From: Ascidia mentula
Lineage: Eukaryota; Chordata; Ascidiacea; Phlebobranchia; Ascidiidae
Assembly (NCBI GenBank): GCA_947561715.1
Contig: OX387199.1
Coordinates: forward strand, 14,141,001 to 14,205,000
Direction of reading: 5' to 3'
DNA: 64,000 nucleotides
The notes under the pieces were generated by a model, which worked only from the letters and a program-made list of their open reading frames with translations, searched no databases and had not been told where the DNA came from. Each line of letters opens with the position of its first letter. The stretch's first letter is position 1. This document shows positions 21,320 through 33,692 of the stretch, piece after piece. The position numbers and the translations under genes are program-made.

Positions 21320-21934
21320 ATCAAAGAAGACTGAAAGATTTTAACCTGAAACGAAAGTTTCCTAGACAGTTGCCTTAAATTTAAAGTCACGACATATCAT
21401 AACTATGTGTTGACAACCGCATTAGAAGCTCGCTACACAACGACAGACTCACTTCATGCTACATGGAGCTGGAAAAAAGGGAAAGACATTATTAGGTAAG
21501 TTAATGTGCTTCAAGCTTAAATTGCAGCTGAAGAGCATTATCTTACAGGTCAACTACTCTTTCCGCGAGAAGTGGCAAGTATTCTGACCAAAGATTCAGC
21601 CGGAATAGGACAAAGGGCATTTTGAAGATCAACGACGTCATGACGAAGACTTTTTCGGATCCGAACAGCTAGTCATCGCCGCCTAATACATGTACCACAG
21701 TCTGTAGTCCGCCAAAACACATGGAGATAGGCTGGACAATAAGCCTTCATCGCCAAAAACATGGACCAAACACTATAAAGTACAAAGACTCGTAACAGCC
21801 GAAATGGCACCAGATACAGAATAGCTGAAGAGGAACCACCAGCAAAGAACCTAAGGAAAGCTCAGTGGAAGCATTGCTACCGTCTTTATTATTATTTCTT
21901 AGTTATAGCTTGAACACCCAACATTTTTGTTTGT
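21320..21934 (+). other. Sequence between two hammerhead motifs, possible truncated Penelope-like element
   Basis: No clear reverse-transcriptase or GIY-YIG signature. The only support for a Penelope origin is the direct-repeat hammerhead motifs on both sides. Confidence 0.25.
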
Positions 21935-21974
21935 AGAAACTGATGATGCCTTTTTAGGCGAAATATATTTTTCT
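21935..21974 (+). ncRNA. Hammerhead-ribozyme-like motif B
   Basis: Core CTGATGA (21940-21946) and GAAA (21960-21963). Helix I: AGAAA (21935-21939) with TTTCT (21970-21974). Helix II: GCC (21948-21950) with GGC (21957-21959), again after one extra U. Helix III palindrome ATATAT (21963-21968). The helices differ from motif A by paired changes, while the core is unchanged. It lies in the same orientation 659 bp downstream of A, which suggests the two repeats of a truncated Penelope-like element, although no coding remains were recognised between them. Confidence 0.5.
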
Positions 21975-22611
21975 CATAAAAGAAAACATCTGAGCTGTCC
22001 ACAGATTGCTTTGTGAAATTTAACATACAATTAAACAGCATAAATTTGGATTATTACTCAAATGGTCTGTTAAAAGAAACTGCTTATTTAATGCAGTTTA
22101 TGTTGGAACTGAACTTCGATTAAGGAGTGCCATTAATATGAAAGACACATTTCAGCACAAAACTGGAAATTTATATCTCCAGAATACTGGGATCCACCTG
22201 GACCATAATGGAACTTTTCTGATGTAATATCCATTTACCCCAAATGCAATGGACCAGAAGATAAAGTGCATAACATGTCAATTTTGAAATGGAAGAATTT
22301 ATGTAATGTGGACAAGAGTTGCCCAAGAAAAAAAAGAAAATTTTGGACTCCAAATCATATCTGTACAGTGGTTAATCAAAACGATCTTGACATAGAATGT
22401 GGTGTAGATTCTGCTTTAAATTCGAATCTGAATGAAGCAAATCAAGACGTTTTGTCCTGTGAAGATCTAAAACATGGGTTTTTAAACTAGGGGGGCAATG
22501 ACTAACCAAAAACATGAAATGTAACTTTAACATCCCTATGCCATCGACTCGGGCAACAGAACTTGTAAATTTGATGCGATCATGTATCAAGCAGATAGTT
22601 GTGTAGTCGCG

Positions 22612-23120
22612 TGATATAGGCGAACATTTGAAACCTTTTCGCTTCATGGGCTATTTTTTTAATTTTGCACAGGGCTTGCCTGGGGCCTGCTGATGAACGT
22701 GGTATTAACTGCAGTTCACCGGCTATGACGGCATTGCCCGCGTACAGCTTGGTGACAAGGTCTCTTATATAGGCGAACATTTGAAATCTTTCCGGTACAT
22801 AGGATTTTTTTAAATTTTGCACGGGGTTTGCCTGGAGCCTGCTGATGAACGTGGTATAAGTTAAAATACCAACTCATTTCAAATTTCCCAGCGAAATGAA
22901 CTTAACTGCAGGTCACCGGCTGTGAAGGCATAGAGCCTATTGCCCGCGTACAGCTTGGTGACAGGGTCTCTTGTATAGGCGAACATTTGAAATCTTTCTG
23001 GTACATGGGCTTGCCTGGAGCCTGGATTTAACTGCAGGTCACCTACTGTGACGAAATAGATGTCATTGGCCGCGTATACCTTGGCGACAAGGTCTCCTTG
23101 TATAGGCGAACATTTTTCAG
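22612..23120. repeat. Tandem repeat, about 130-205-bp spacing, four starts
   Basis: The string ATAGGCGAACATTT recurs at about 22616, 22771, 22976 and 23104. Shared unit blocks: GCCTGCTGATGAACGTGG, TAACTGCAGGTCACCGGCT, CCGCGTACAGCTTGGTGACA and AGGGTCTCTTGTATAGGCG. Units differ by indels (one carries a 50-bp insertion, one lacks the CTGATGAACG block). On the minus strand two units read as a peptide repeat with FQMFAYIRDLVTKLYAGN. Family unknown. Confidence 0.75.
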
Positions 23121-23683
23121 TGCATTGTCCATATCATGCAATGTGTGTAAATTCGTTTAAAAAATGGTTCTTCGTTGTCGATGCATTTTACATTGATCTT
23201 CCAATTGTTTGAATCCTGATTGGCTGGAGAAACTGCTCCCGCTCTCTTCTCTTAAATTTTGAAATGACCAATGAACAGTCATTAATCGTTGTATACTTAA
23301 ACTTTCTTGATGAATGTAGTACTTGTGCTGGAAGGTTGGCTTAAAACTTTTTAAAAATAAATAAATGCTGTAATATTTTGAGGGACATAAAATGAAAATG
23401 CAGTCTTCTTATATAGACCTGGTCACGCTTTTTTAACAAACTTCTATCCCTTCAATTGTGACTTAAACCCATTGTTGACAGGAAGTCAGAACCATGAATA
23501 GGCAAACGAATAAATAATCCCATTTGAGGTGGGCGAATAACACTATTGGCCAAGCTGAAATGCTGATTTTAAAAGTCGAAAAAACAAACATTTTAGGAAT
23601 ATGTCTGCCGCCAGTATGGTTAAGTAAATTTCTCAAAACACACTGCTGTGTTTAACGACTAAAGATCGAAGCTGCAATCGACG

Positions 23684-24275
23684 ATGGGAAGAAGAACGCC
23701 GCCCAAGAAATATAAAGTTGGAGTTTCCGGAAAGCAGACATGTTTCCTCCGTGCTGAGGAGTCACCACTTCCTTCAGTGTTGTTGGTGACCGACAGCAAC
23801 GGAAGGAACATTGTCTGCCCCTAGGTGGTATCGGCGAAAAGTAAACCTTTTACGTTAAGTGCCATTTCTATTCAAGAAGGAACACTGAACCATGGAGCGG
23901 AGGAACTTATCATTCTGGCTCTTGGTACGAACGACCTGGTCTCTCGACATGCTGATCACGACCATAACAGCGTCAGGACCGATTTTCAACAGCTACTCGA
24001 GGTGTGCCAACAAACGTACCCGCAGTCTCAGGTTGGTTACGTATATTGTATAACGGTGTTGTTTGTTCCTGTTACTGCCACCAAACCAAATTTTTCCACC
24101 GCAACCGTAAAATTGACATTTTTGCTTATATTTTTGAGTAGATTGTGATGGCTGGTATCTTGGAGCAGTCTGGTTTTAACGACCGAGGGAACTGAAGCGA
24201 TCAATTCTATCTCTCGGACGTAGGACTGCGCCATTACATGGCAACTCTTCTGACTGTAGAAGATCCTATTGGTAA
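23684..24275 (+). pseudogene. SGNH/GDSL-hydrolase-like gene, broken, 2 exons
   Basis: From an ATG at 23684 the frame reads MGRRTPPKKYKVGVSGKQTC and then SVLLVTDSNGRNIVC, the block I equivalent of SGNH hydrolases (Ser in DSNGRN). An in-frame TAG follows at 23822-23824. The frame resumes with EELIILALGTNDLVSRH (block III, GTND) and DFQQLLEVCQQTYPQSQ up to a possible donor CAG|GTTGGT near 24030. A second exon (about 24145-24275) reads FNDRGN, a stop, then FYLSDVGLRHYMATLL, the block V HLS region with Tyr in place of the catalytic His. Similar domains occur in invertebrate repeat-associated ORFs, so origin from a mobile element is possible. Two stops and the lost His argue that it is dead. Confidence 0.5.
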
Positions 24276-24487
24276 GAAAAATGGCCATATTGCGTGTCTT
24301 CTAGTGTTAAAACACCTTATAAGCACGAAAATACAAGAAGGATCCATTTTATGAAAAGTGTTTTGTTAGTGTCTGCGGCAGTATACATTATTTTAATGAA
24401 GAGCCACAACTATCAAGTTTTACCAACAACCTTAGAACAGCATTCCTCAAAACCAACAAAAAACAGAAAAAGTCCAAACCCCTTTAA

Positions 24488-25388
24488 GTGCATATGACAC
24501 GGCCATGACAACTTTGCATAAAACTAGGTACATCTACAACAAACATATATCCAAAGTTTCACGGTTCTACGTCAACTAAAAAATGTAGAAAACTGCACGA
24601 AAAGTAACGGCGACCAAAAAGGAGAGAAGGACATCACATAAGGCGCGTGCGTCGAAAAAATGTATTGTTTAGATAGGAGAAGGCGCCTTTTTTTGCAGAT
24701 ATCGAATAGTTTCAAACATAGGAGAATCCACAGATTACGTTGCCGTAAAGGTCAGGGCAGGCTTTTGCATCACACAAAAATTTGTCATTGTGACGTCACG
24801 AATCAAAGGCTTATTTGTCCCTATGTAGCGGAAGACCATAGGGTATAGCAGAAACGACATAACTGTGAGTGGACAAAACGACAATGCTAAACTAACGGTT
24901 TGCCTCTGTCGTGTTTTCAAAAGTTCATGTATCACGTTAGCGATTCTAAATGCTGTAACAACAAGAACACCCTGTCCCAGTAACTGTTTTATTATTACAC
25001 AACTAAATACGACACAATAGGTCGAACAGCGGCCATCTGTCTTCAGCTTAAATTAACATCAAAATCCGTTTATTGCACTTGTTCACTTATTGTCCCCTGC
25101 GTAATGCAGTATTATGCTTAAACCAGTTTTACAATGTTTTCCATTCCTACGCATAAGGCTTGCTGCCAGCACTCAGCGCACGACCGAAGCGCTTTCTATG
25201 ACGTCACGCAACAATATCTTACTTTCGCACGATTTCGTTCGCAGCGGCACAAAAGTGCGACTTTGATCAGCTGTATCTCAGAAACCAGTCGTCGTATCAA
25301 ACTACTTTTTTCGCCAAAAATGTTCTAAAGTTATGAACATCTCTTAGTTTGATTATTAACATGTTTTATTTTTACGTGTCATATGCAC
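24488..25388. mobile_element. ~900-bp non-autonomous element (MITE) with TTTAA flanks
   Basis: Left end GTGCATATGACACG (24488-24501) is the exact complement of the right end CGTGTCATATGCAC (25375-25388). Each end is bounded by the direct repeat TTTAA (24483-24487 and 25389-25393). No transposase frame lies inside. A TTAA-containing duplication fits piggyBac-type integration, but the end sequence is not a piggyBac end that I know, so the superfamily stays open. Confidence 0.7.
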
Positions 25389-27054
25389 TTTAAGCTGCTT
25401 TGGTTGTGTCGTTGAGTGTACGACCAAAGAAGAGAAAGCAGGTGTTGGGTTCATCGACTGCCAGGACAATTTGCGATGCGTCTGCTAAGGCAGTTCGTAC
25501 TCCAGGCAGAGTCGACAGTGGGCAACACTAAAAGGAGGGACGAAGTACACTAAAGGGAGGGACGGAGGAAAATTGCATCCCTAAGGGAGGGAAACAGTCA
25601 GAAGACACACTAAAACATAAATACATTTGCAAACAGGGCTGAAACCGTAAAATAATACAAATGAAAGGATAATAATTGTTAAGGGAAGGATTTGTCGCAT
25701 AATTCGATGGAGGGAAGAATTTGTTGACCATTATGACCGAATATACTACAAAGTACATGCAACAAATAATGCACAGGAGCTTATGTGACACTGTTGGTCC
25801 GCCCTAAAACACGCCTGGTGGACTTGCTGTGCTGTGCTGTGCTTTAAATTGGCCACATTGGCTTGCACTCGCCATTCCATTTCTTGTGGTTTTAATTGGA
25901 CTACTTTCGTACGTTTGTGATTCCAGATAGGTGTCAGATATACGAAGATTATAAAAAAAATTAAAAAAAAACATTTCAGAAGAGGGGCCTTTGATTTTGA
26001 ACTGATTGTTTTTTTATACATTAATCACATTTTGTTGTTACGGATTTAAATGTTTAATGTTACGTGGTAAACAGGTCACGTATAAACAAACAACAATATT
26101 AACATTTTCAGTTTGTAAATTATATTAATATTGTACTGCATTTGCTAAAATATGTACATGTCCATACAAATCTCAAATGGTCAAAACCATAGGGGGAAGT
26201 TAGAACGAAATAGATCTGTGGCCGTAACAAGACAAATTAAATAGCAACAAAAAATGATGGTTATTTCTATACTTCACATTTATTTTTAATTAACATAGCA
26301 ACTGTAATCCACAACTTTTTGATGCTTTGTTGTCCGTTATTACTTTGACTTTCCAAAAGTAATGGTTTTGAAAGTCGAGCTTTACACTTCACAGGAAGGG
26401 TCCACTGGTCGGCAGTTATCTGTTCTATATATTTGTTATAGCATATATACAACTCACACAATCGTAAATCGAAACAGGTTCATGCCTGCTGCTGTAATCG
26501 GTCATATCAAGAATATCTTATTTCGACTTCATAAACTATTTTGTACTTTAGTTTGTGTGAATAAGGTATGTTATGTCGACTGTCTCGTTACATTTTTACT
26601 TGCTTGTTACAATGACTAGCTCACAATGTTATTGCTGCGCTATATCGTTCTTAATATTTTGATTTCAGCACATGCATCAATGAAACAGTGCGTTTAGTCA
26701 AGATAATAGTTATGATAAAACCAAATAAATAAAAAACAAGTACCTATCCGGTTCGTCAAAGCTTTAAAACATTCAAAAATAAAAACCCACATTACAATTG
26801 AAGGAATGGGTTTTGGGAGGTTGGCATTAACAGCTAGAATGAGTTTACGCCGCCCGTTTGACTACGGATATCATGTTGTTTTGGCTTTTGTAAGCATCTC
26901 GATTTTTTTATATTTAATTTTTCCACGTGCGTTTAGTTTAGGCTCGGGCTGAAGCGTTGGTTTCGTAATTACCAAATCCTTGTGAACATCGCAACCGAAG
27001 AACTGACTGTCTTGTCGAAACATAAAGCACGCTGAAACCGTTTCGAGTAGCCTA
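25389..27054. other. Spacer, nothing recognised
   Basis: Contains a short run of AGGGAGGGA-type units near 25535-25600. No coding domain seen. Confidence 0.45.
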
Positions 27055-28380
27055 TTGCTTTTCAGCATCATGTTGAGTTTAGGTAACACCCCTCTCACGT
27101 TTACCCAAGCATACAACTACCTCATGAAACCGTCTAACATCCAAGTTGGTGCCATGGTGATAACTACACATGCGACCAGTACAGATTTATTTACAAAGGA
27201 TGCGCCAAAAACAACGAAACAGGAATTTATAAAAGATATAAGATCAAAGCAAAAATCATTGGATACATTTCAACGTCTCGTTTACTCTCGTTTAGCTGAA
27301 GACAGCTCGAACGAAGCCATACCACTCTATTTAATACAGTATGTTGGAGAAGAGCCAGCAATGTTAAACAGGCCAGTTTTCTTTTCCACGGCAAAGCAGG
27401 CACTGGAAGAAGTCAAAAACGAGGTGAAAATAAATTCTGCCAAAAAAGCTTACAATAATATTCAAACAAAAAAAAGTAAAATCAAAGATCAATCGAGAAT
27501 GCCAACCGACAGACCTAGAAACCGTAATGTACCAGACGAAAAAGGCTGGGTTTCTGACCAATGATGAAACTTTTTGCACCGTTGAATATGCCATACAAAC
27601 AGAGCAGTTCGTCAGAAAACTGACCATGAGATGTCAATCAACAGTCCCCAGTTACAACAACTGATATCCTACAACACCACATTTAAAATGGGAGATTTTT
27701 ACATTTCTGTGATTGTATGTAGAAACATATTTTTAGTAAAAGATCCTATTTACCCAGTGGCCTTTTGGAAATATTATTGTAATCACCGTGATTTTTTACG
27801 TGATGTTTTGACATCAATGGGCATGGAAAAAGGTGAAAACATACCATTCGTCACCGATGAGCCTTAAGCAAACTTTTCCACATCTGGCCAACATGTGCTG
27901 CAGCAACCACATTTTGCAAGACATCGAGCGATGGATTAGGTACTTTTGATGATCAAAAAGTTCTCAGAGTCAAAAACAGAAAAGTTCCAAAAAAAGGAAC
28001 ACACCTGCCGATTTGTAGCAGAAAAGTTTCCCATATTTCAGAATTCTTCTGCTGTTACAAATAACATTTCTGAGAGCATCTGGAGTGGAGCACAAAGAAC
28101 TGCCCTTGCAAATGTAAAGCATTCACCACTAGTTCTACAACAAGCATATTCCTTCTTTACAGTTAAAAATTCCAGTTATTGAAAATCTTGAAACATCCTG
28201 GATAATCGTCCCATTGCTAAAAGTATTGAAAAGGCACCAACATACCGTATGACCCAAACTACTATGGCCAAGTTGTGCGTAAAATCCGGCATGATTGGAT
28301 TTGCTTCCACAACCGGTGCATTTTCTGTTGCCTCCATTAACGGAAGAAAAGTAGATAGTAATGGCAGTGGAGATGGCTCT
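27055..28380 (+). pseudogene. Mutator-like (MULE) transposase-type pseudogene
   Basis: 27070-27564 is a clean 165-residue frame with SLGNTPLTFTQAYNYLMK, MVITTHATSTDLFTKDAP, LDTFQRLVYSRLAED and IPLYLIQYVGEEPAMLNRPV. The next frame (27631-27867) contains NTTFKMGDFYISVIVCRN, which resembles the D-x-T-F-x-x-x-x-F-Y-x-(S/T) start of a MULE DDE domain (the Asp reads Asn). Further on, AVTNNISESIW (about 28055) resembles the C-terminal N-N-x-x-E-S block. I recall this N-terminal region from invertebrate MULE-type proteins, but identification is tentative. Frames change at 27564, 27867 and 27946, so the gene is dead. Confidence 0.45.
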
Positions 28381-29770
28381 TGATGAGTTTAAAAGTAGAA
28401 GACAAATCATAATACTCAAGGAAGGGAGGAAAAAACCTAGGAGGAATGACTTAAGTTTTGAACACTGAATTCGTCTCACCTTTGCCAAATTTTGAGGAAA
28501 ACTGGGATACTGCAAGTGATATGAATATGTCCAAATTTACGCACAGCGCCGACGTTGAAACTTATCCCTGGCTTGACAGTCCATGTCAATTGACTGTTTA
28601 AATAGTTGAAAATGGTTGGATGATGATGTGATTCAAAATTGCATTCACAAGTTATCTTTTAAAGGTCTTTTAAACAGATTCAAAGAAACAGGCGAGAAAA
28701 GAAGTAATACTAATGGCCTACCGTATTTTTAGATTTCTGCCATACTCAACATTCCAAAAGTTACAGAGGTATGATTAGGTCTTTGCTGGTTTCAAAACTA
28801 TTTTGTTGCAGAGAAAACAAAATTCCAAAAAGGGCTGTGTAAGTAGAAATGGTTTATAACACAAATCTGTAATTTTCGTTTTCAGGTGGGTGCCAAGACA
28901 CATTTTTTTTGCACTAACATATCAAGCTCCATCATGTGCATCCAACTTTTGGCTACTAAGTGTTATCATTTTATATTTAACGTATCCATTTGTTTGACAG
29001 GCAAATGTGGAAAGACAAAGCATAGTAAGCAAACTTAAGTAAATTTGATGAATTTAGTATTTTTTTGTTTATCATTAAATTTTACTGGTTCCCATATTAC
29101 AGCCTTTTGTTTTATAGCAATATGAGGAATGTACCAACGTAGTAAGTTTATTTCCTGAGAATAGATCCACATATAGTAAGTGTGCTGTTTTATTTTTTGC
29201 TTAACAATTAAAACTATTCCTTTATTTTGTATCAGTCCAGATAAACCACAGAAAGTAAGTGCACTGTTTTATTTTTTACATTAAACACGGTCCAACTGGT
29301 TTAGATATGTGGCAAATCCAAACAATTAATGTTTTAAGAAAATAAATTTGGAATTACTGGTTTGTGTTCATTTTTTCCAGGAGGATGGCCATAAGACCGA
29401 TGCGAGTATAAAGAAGTGTCGGGCTGAGTCAGAATGCTTCAAACACAAATTAGAACAACAGCATTAGCGAATTTAATGATTAGTTGTGTCGTTGCTTGCA
29501 GCAAAAATAAGATGCGAATCAGTCTATGCAGGCACTACCCCTTCCAACTTGTGATTTTACCGTGTGCAATATTGGGAGCATTTTCTTTTTCAGATCGAAG
29601 AATAAAAACGTTTCACTTTCTTTGTAAGTTGATTTAGTGGGCAGTTTTATAGCAAGTCAGCAATAAAGCACAGGATTTCCAACCACAGCCCTGGAGGCAT
29701 CCTGAATGTGTGGTAGACGCCTCGCCTGCAGCCATATGAAACTGGGTTCGTACTTATTTAAAGGTTAACT
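28381..29770. other. Spacer, nothing recognised
   Basis: No domain-bearing frame noticed on either strand. Confidence 0.45.
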
Positions 29771-30378
29771 AACCAACCTGGCTGTGTTCCGGTGTCACAC
29801 CTAAAGAAGTTAACAGTTGACATACTTTCTTAAACTAACAAGCTGCAGTTCACGTCAGGTTTTCCAACCTGGCTGTGTTCCGGTGTCACACAGCGTGTAT
29901 GACGTAACAGTCCATATTGTTTCATTATCGTTTAGAAAATCGATGCATGCGCTGGTGGAAGCTATTTGTATGTCAGTTGCTGCTGTGTAATAGATGTGTA
30001 GGACCAACGAGACAAGTTTATTTTGGTTGAAGTTGCATGTGTTTGTCATTTCCCATGGTTTATAGCCGATGAACAATATCTTTAGCCTAATCCACAGAAC
30101 TAGTAACTGTTTGGCACGCACACGTGGCGCATGCATTTTGTGGCAAACAAGAAAAGGTGTAGGATCCTTGAATTTGATCGTTAAGAGTAGAACCTATGTG
30201 CATTGAACTATCTGCGAAAGTTATCACCTCACAGATTGAACTTGCAGTTCGCACGCCAGTTTAGGTATGCTATCAACACGTGTGCAACTCAGAACGGAAT
30301 AAGGGAAATTCCCACTGCGTATCTTGCAGTTTTTACTGGTATACATGGGGAAGGTTTGTGACCTGGCTGTGTTCTGGT
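29771..30378. repeat. Short dispersed repeat CCTGGCTGTGTTCCGGTGTC
   Basis: A 28-bp block containing CCTGGCTGTGTTCCGGTGTC occurs at about 29772-29799 and 29868-29895, and a diverged copy at about 30362-30383. The two nearest copies are 96 bp apart and the DNA between them is not otherwise repeated. Confidence 0.6.
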
Positions 30379-31020
30379 GTAGTAGCATTTACCGGCTAAG
30401 ACGCTTGCTTGCCTTGATGAACACTGGGTTCAAAACTTTCGGATGACCAAATGGACCTTTCTTAGGATTTTAAATGAAATTAAAGAAGATTTAGAACCAG
30501 GTATAGGTTGAATGAAAGTAAAAATATACATGTATAATAATTGAAAGGGCAGTTAGAGAGCGACTTGCAATTATTTTATTTCAACTGGTATTATTGTTTT
30601 AGGGGTATCAAAATCTCCTGTTCACAACTGCATTCATAGGTATAATCGAGATTAACATATATATTTAGTTGAATAATTTGTGCGAAATGTCAACTAATGT
30701 CTTAAATATTATGCCATATACATGTGTGGTAAAACCATGACCTGTGAAATTTATCATCACAAGAAATGAAGTCGGAAGTTGCAGGCTTTCCTCGAACCCT
30801 ATGTATGTTTATTGGAACTGGTATTTGGACTGAATTGGACTCCAATTTCCATTCCTTATCTCAACACAAAAAATCAAAACTGTTTGAAATATTGCTTATC
30901 CATTTCCTTTTGCTAGATGTTGAAAGACCGGAAATTTTGTCAACAGTATGCCCTTTCAACAAATAAGGAACGGAAACTTGTTTGTGTTGGGCTTTCATGA
31001 AAGAAAACAAATTATGGAGA
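30379..31020. other. Spacer, nothing recognised
   Basis: A 66-residue frame at 30766-30966 has no recognised motif. Confidence 0.4.
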
Positions 31021-31402
31021 CGACCATATGCGAGTTGGAGGAAGACAAATGTAACGAAGAACAGGCGTTACAAGATTATGAATGAAGGAGAAAATTTATT
31101 GCCTCCCTTGATGGAAAGGTTAGAAGCATAAAAACATTTAGCCAGACTTTCCACAGTTCAAGCACCCAGTAGAATGCACAACTTTAGTGGACGAAAGCCC
31201 AACAACAAGCATTGTTAATGGAATGGGTCTGTTATATTACACCATTTCATCACTGAGGAACAACGTGAACTTAAATATGTTATTCAGTTTGGCGATCGAG
31301 GCGAGGTAGTGGCTCGAAAAAGAAAAGACAAAAATCAGCCTTATATTTTTTGTGCAGGGTCCATGAGAGATCCGGGTGACTGTCATATTACCATCGACTG
31401 AT
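31021..31402 (+). pseudogene. Unrecognised coding remnant
   Basis: The most coding-like stretch is 31246-31402, which reads FITEEQRELKYVIQFGDRGE and then VARKRKDKNQPYIFCAGSMR plus DPGDCHITID to a TGA. Charge distribution, the CAGSMRDPGDCHI pattern and the absence of low complexity suggest a real protein segment. About 150 bp upstream another short frame reads METTICELEEDKCNEEQALQ. I do not recognise the family. Stops between the pieces indicate a pseudogene or missed introns. Confidence 0.35.
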
Positions 31403-33692
31403 GTAGCGTATTTGCATTGTGTGCTTCTAACCCACTATAAAATGTTTTAGCCTTATTAGGTGTGTATTATATTATAGACCTGGATTTTCCAAACCCAGCT
31501 ACCAATCTGTATTTAAAGTTGCAAACAAAACTACTTGATATTTGAATCAATGTGTTAGCCATGGTAGTGCAAACAACAACTTGTTGTGTTGGTGCTGTTT
31601 CATTGTGATGCCTTGGAGAGCCAGTAAATATACGCTTTGACAATGTAACGTGATGTCGTATCTGGTGAGAAAGACCAGGATTTTTTTACTTGTTTTGTAA
31701 CAATGCTCCATGTTTGCAAACAATGGTAATTTTAACGCGCTTATTCACCGAACATTGGGTGGTTTTTGCATGGATTTTGTCCTATAATTTATTGTAGTTG
31801 CGTTTATTCAGTTGTTTAAACAGACAAATTTATTTGGGGTGGGGATCCCGAACGATAATGCCATTAAGTTTTTAACACTACGTAACCGTTCCAGTTAAAT
31901 ACTGTTAAAAGACTCGAAATAAAAATTTCTCTCCAAATAATTGTTTGCGGTTTTAAATTAAACGACTTGTACTGGCACCAACGTCTTCGAACCACTTTTG
32001 CCACCAGCATGTACACAGGAAAATCGATAACAATAGCGTTGGTCTGTTCGTGGTACTGCATACCAGTAACTCAACATTTATTCGCGCCGCCCGTGTCGAA
32101 CACTTATCGACACGCTGTATGTAACTAATACTAACGTCCAGGTGGCATGATAAAATGCCCCTCTCTTGAACGTTTCTGTTGTGTAATTATATCGTTATGT
32201 GTCCTACAGTTGACCTAACAAAACGGCCCTTTAGATTCGCCGTGTGATCAGCGTGTCTGGCAATGCGACTTACGCCTGTGGATTTACTGCGCACCTCAGT
32301 AAGAGTTAATTGCTTTGCGCACAAACGATTGGAAACCTACCGACGATTCAAGGGGAAGGATTAGCGTTGCTTCCTAACCAAATATGAAAAATTCATAGAC
32401 TAAAAAGCGTATTTATCGGACGATTGTCATCCGCAGTAGTGCGGATGATCCCACAGGTTGAAAAGCACTGCTGCAAGCCATTATACAACACAACTTACCT
32501 GGCCTACATATTGCGTCAATGGCTCTACTTAAGTCGAATATCATGGCTTGCTAACAGTCGGAAATATTGACTCAAGTCATTTCTGGACAAACAAGCCATT
32601 TTTCAGGACTTCAAAAATGACCTTAAACTTAAGCCAATATTTTTTGTAGTGTAAGCTGGCAATCGTCATAAAAATTGTCAACTACGTCAAAGCGAGTGCT
32701 GTCAACACGATGTTGGCTCGTGTTTATGAGATGAGAAAAGAAGTAGGGTTATTTTGAAATATCAAACTATTTTGCATTCCCACCAAAAATATCTAAACAG
32801 AAACAAATGGAAGCTTTAACAAATTGTATACAGGAAAAATATATCCAAAAAATGGAATAGTGAAACAAAATTCTTCCATAAAAGTACTGTAAAAGAGGCA
32901 TTGTCAGTTTGCCAGACTTCTGCAGAACTTCACTAACCGATTAAAGCATTTACCATTTGATGAATTTTTGCCGACCCAAACAGATTATGATAATTTGAAA
33001 TCTTGCATAAGTGAAAATATCTGAAAGGAAATTCAAAAAAGACAAAAAACAATTCCCCTTTTATAATTAACAATTCTAAAAATCTTGCACGTACCCATCA
33101 AAATTTATGTCGGCTTATAGGCGGCCATTGTTCGTGTGCGTAAAACAGTTACGAAGACCGATGCAAACTGGAAGTACATGTATACCGTTAAGTTAGCGTA
33201 ATACTAAAAAAACAGAAACATGTAGTTGCAATTAGGAACCAGGATGATTATTTTAGGTCAAGAAATATGTAAATATTCGCACCTCATTATGAATGGAAGC
33301 CGTAAATTGCTGTATTGGAGGTCAAAACAGCAGGTTCCTAATTACTCCATGTGGATACATGTTCGCAATTGATTTAGGATTACAAAAAAGCAGATCCCAA
33401 TTACCATCCTTGTGAACCAAAACCTTTTTTCTGATGAAGAGGAGAAACCAGCAGTATTACAATTTCCAAAGAATATACAAAAATACGCATTACTCATCAG
33501 CATAGTATATCCATTTTGCCAGTCTCTCAGTTCGTTTCTATTTTCGGCTTTCTGTTTAATGCGATCACTGAAGGGGCAAAACGTTAAGGCCACTGTGCAA
33601 AGCTAGCCCTTCAGGGCTGCTATATTTTTAAATAGGAGAGGCCAGCTGCCAGCCCGTGCGCTTGTTTTTGCGTACAACAAACTATAAGCACT
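31403..33692. other. Spacer, nothing firmly recognised
   Basis: Around 32910-33025 short plus-strand frames (e.g. FTNRLKHLPFDEFLPTQTDY) look weakly coding but broken. No element ends found. Confidence 0.4.

Noticed and set aside
22680..22850. CTGATGA in the tandem repeat as further hammerhead cores
   Set aside because: No GAAA at the right distance and no complementary helix I; the hairpin after it does not lead into a hammerhead layout.
24037..24288. Minus-strand frame opposite the SGNH-like gene
   Set aside because: Shadow of the plus-strand coding remnant.
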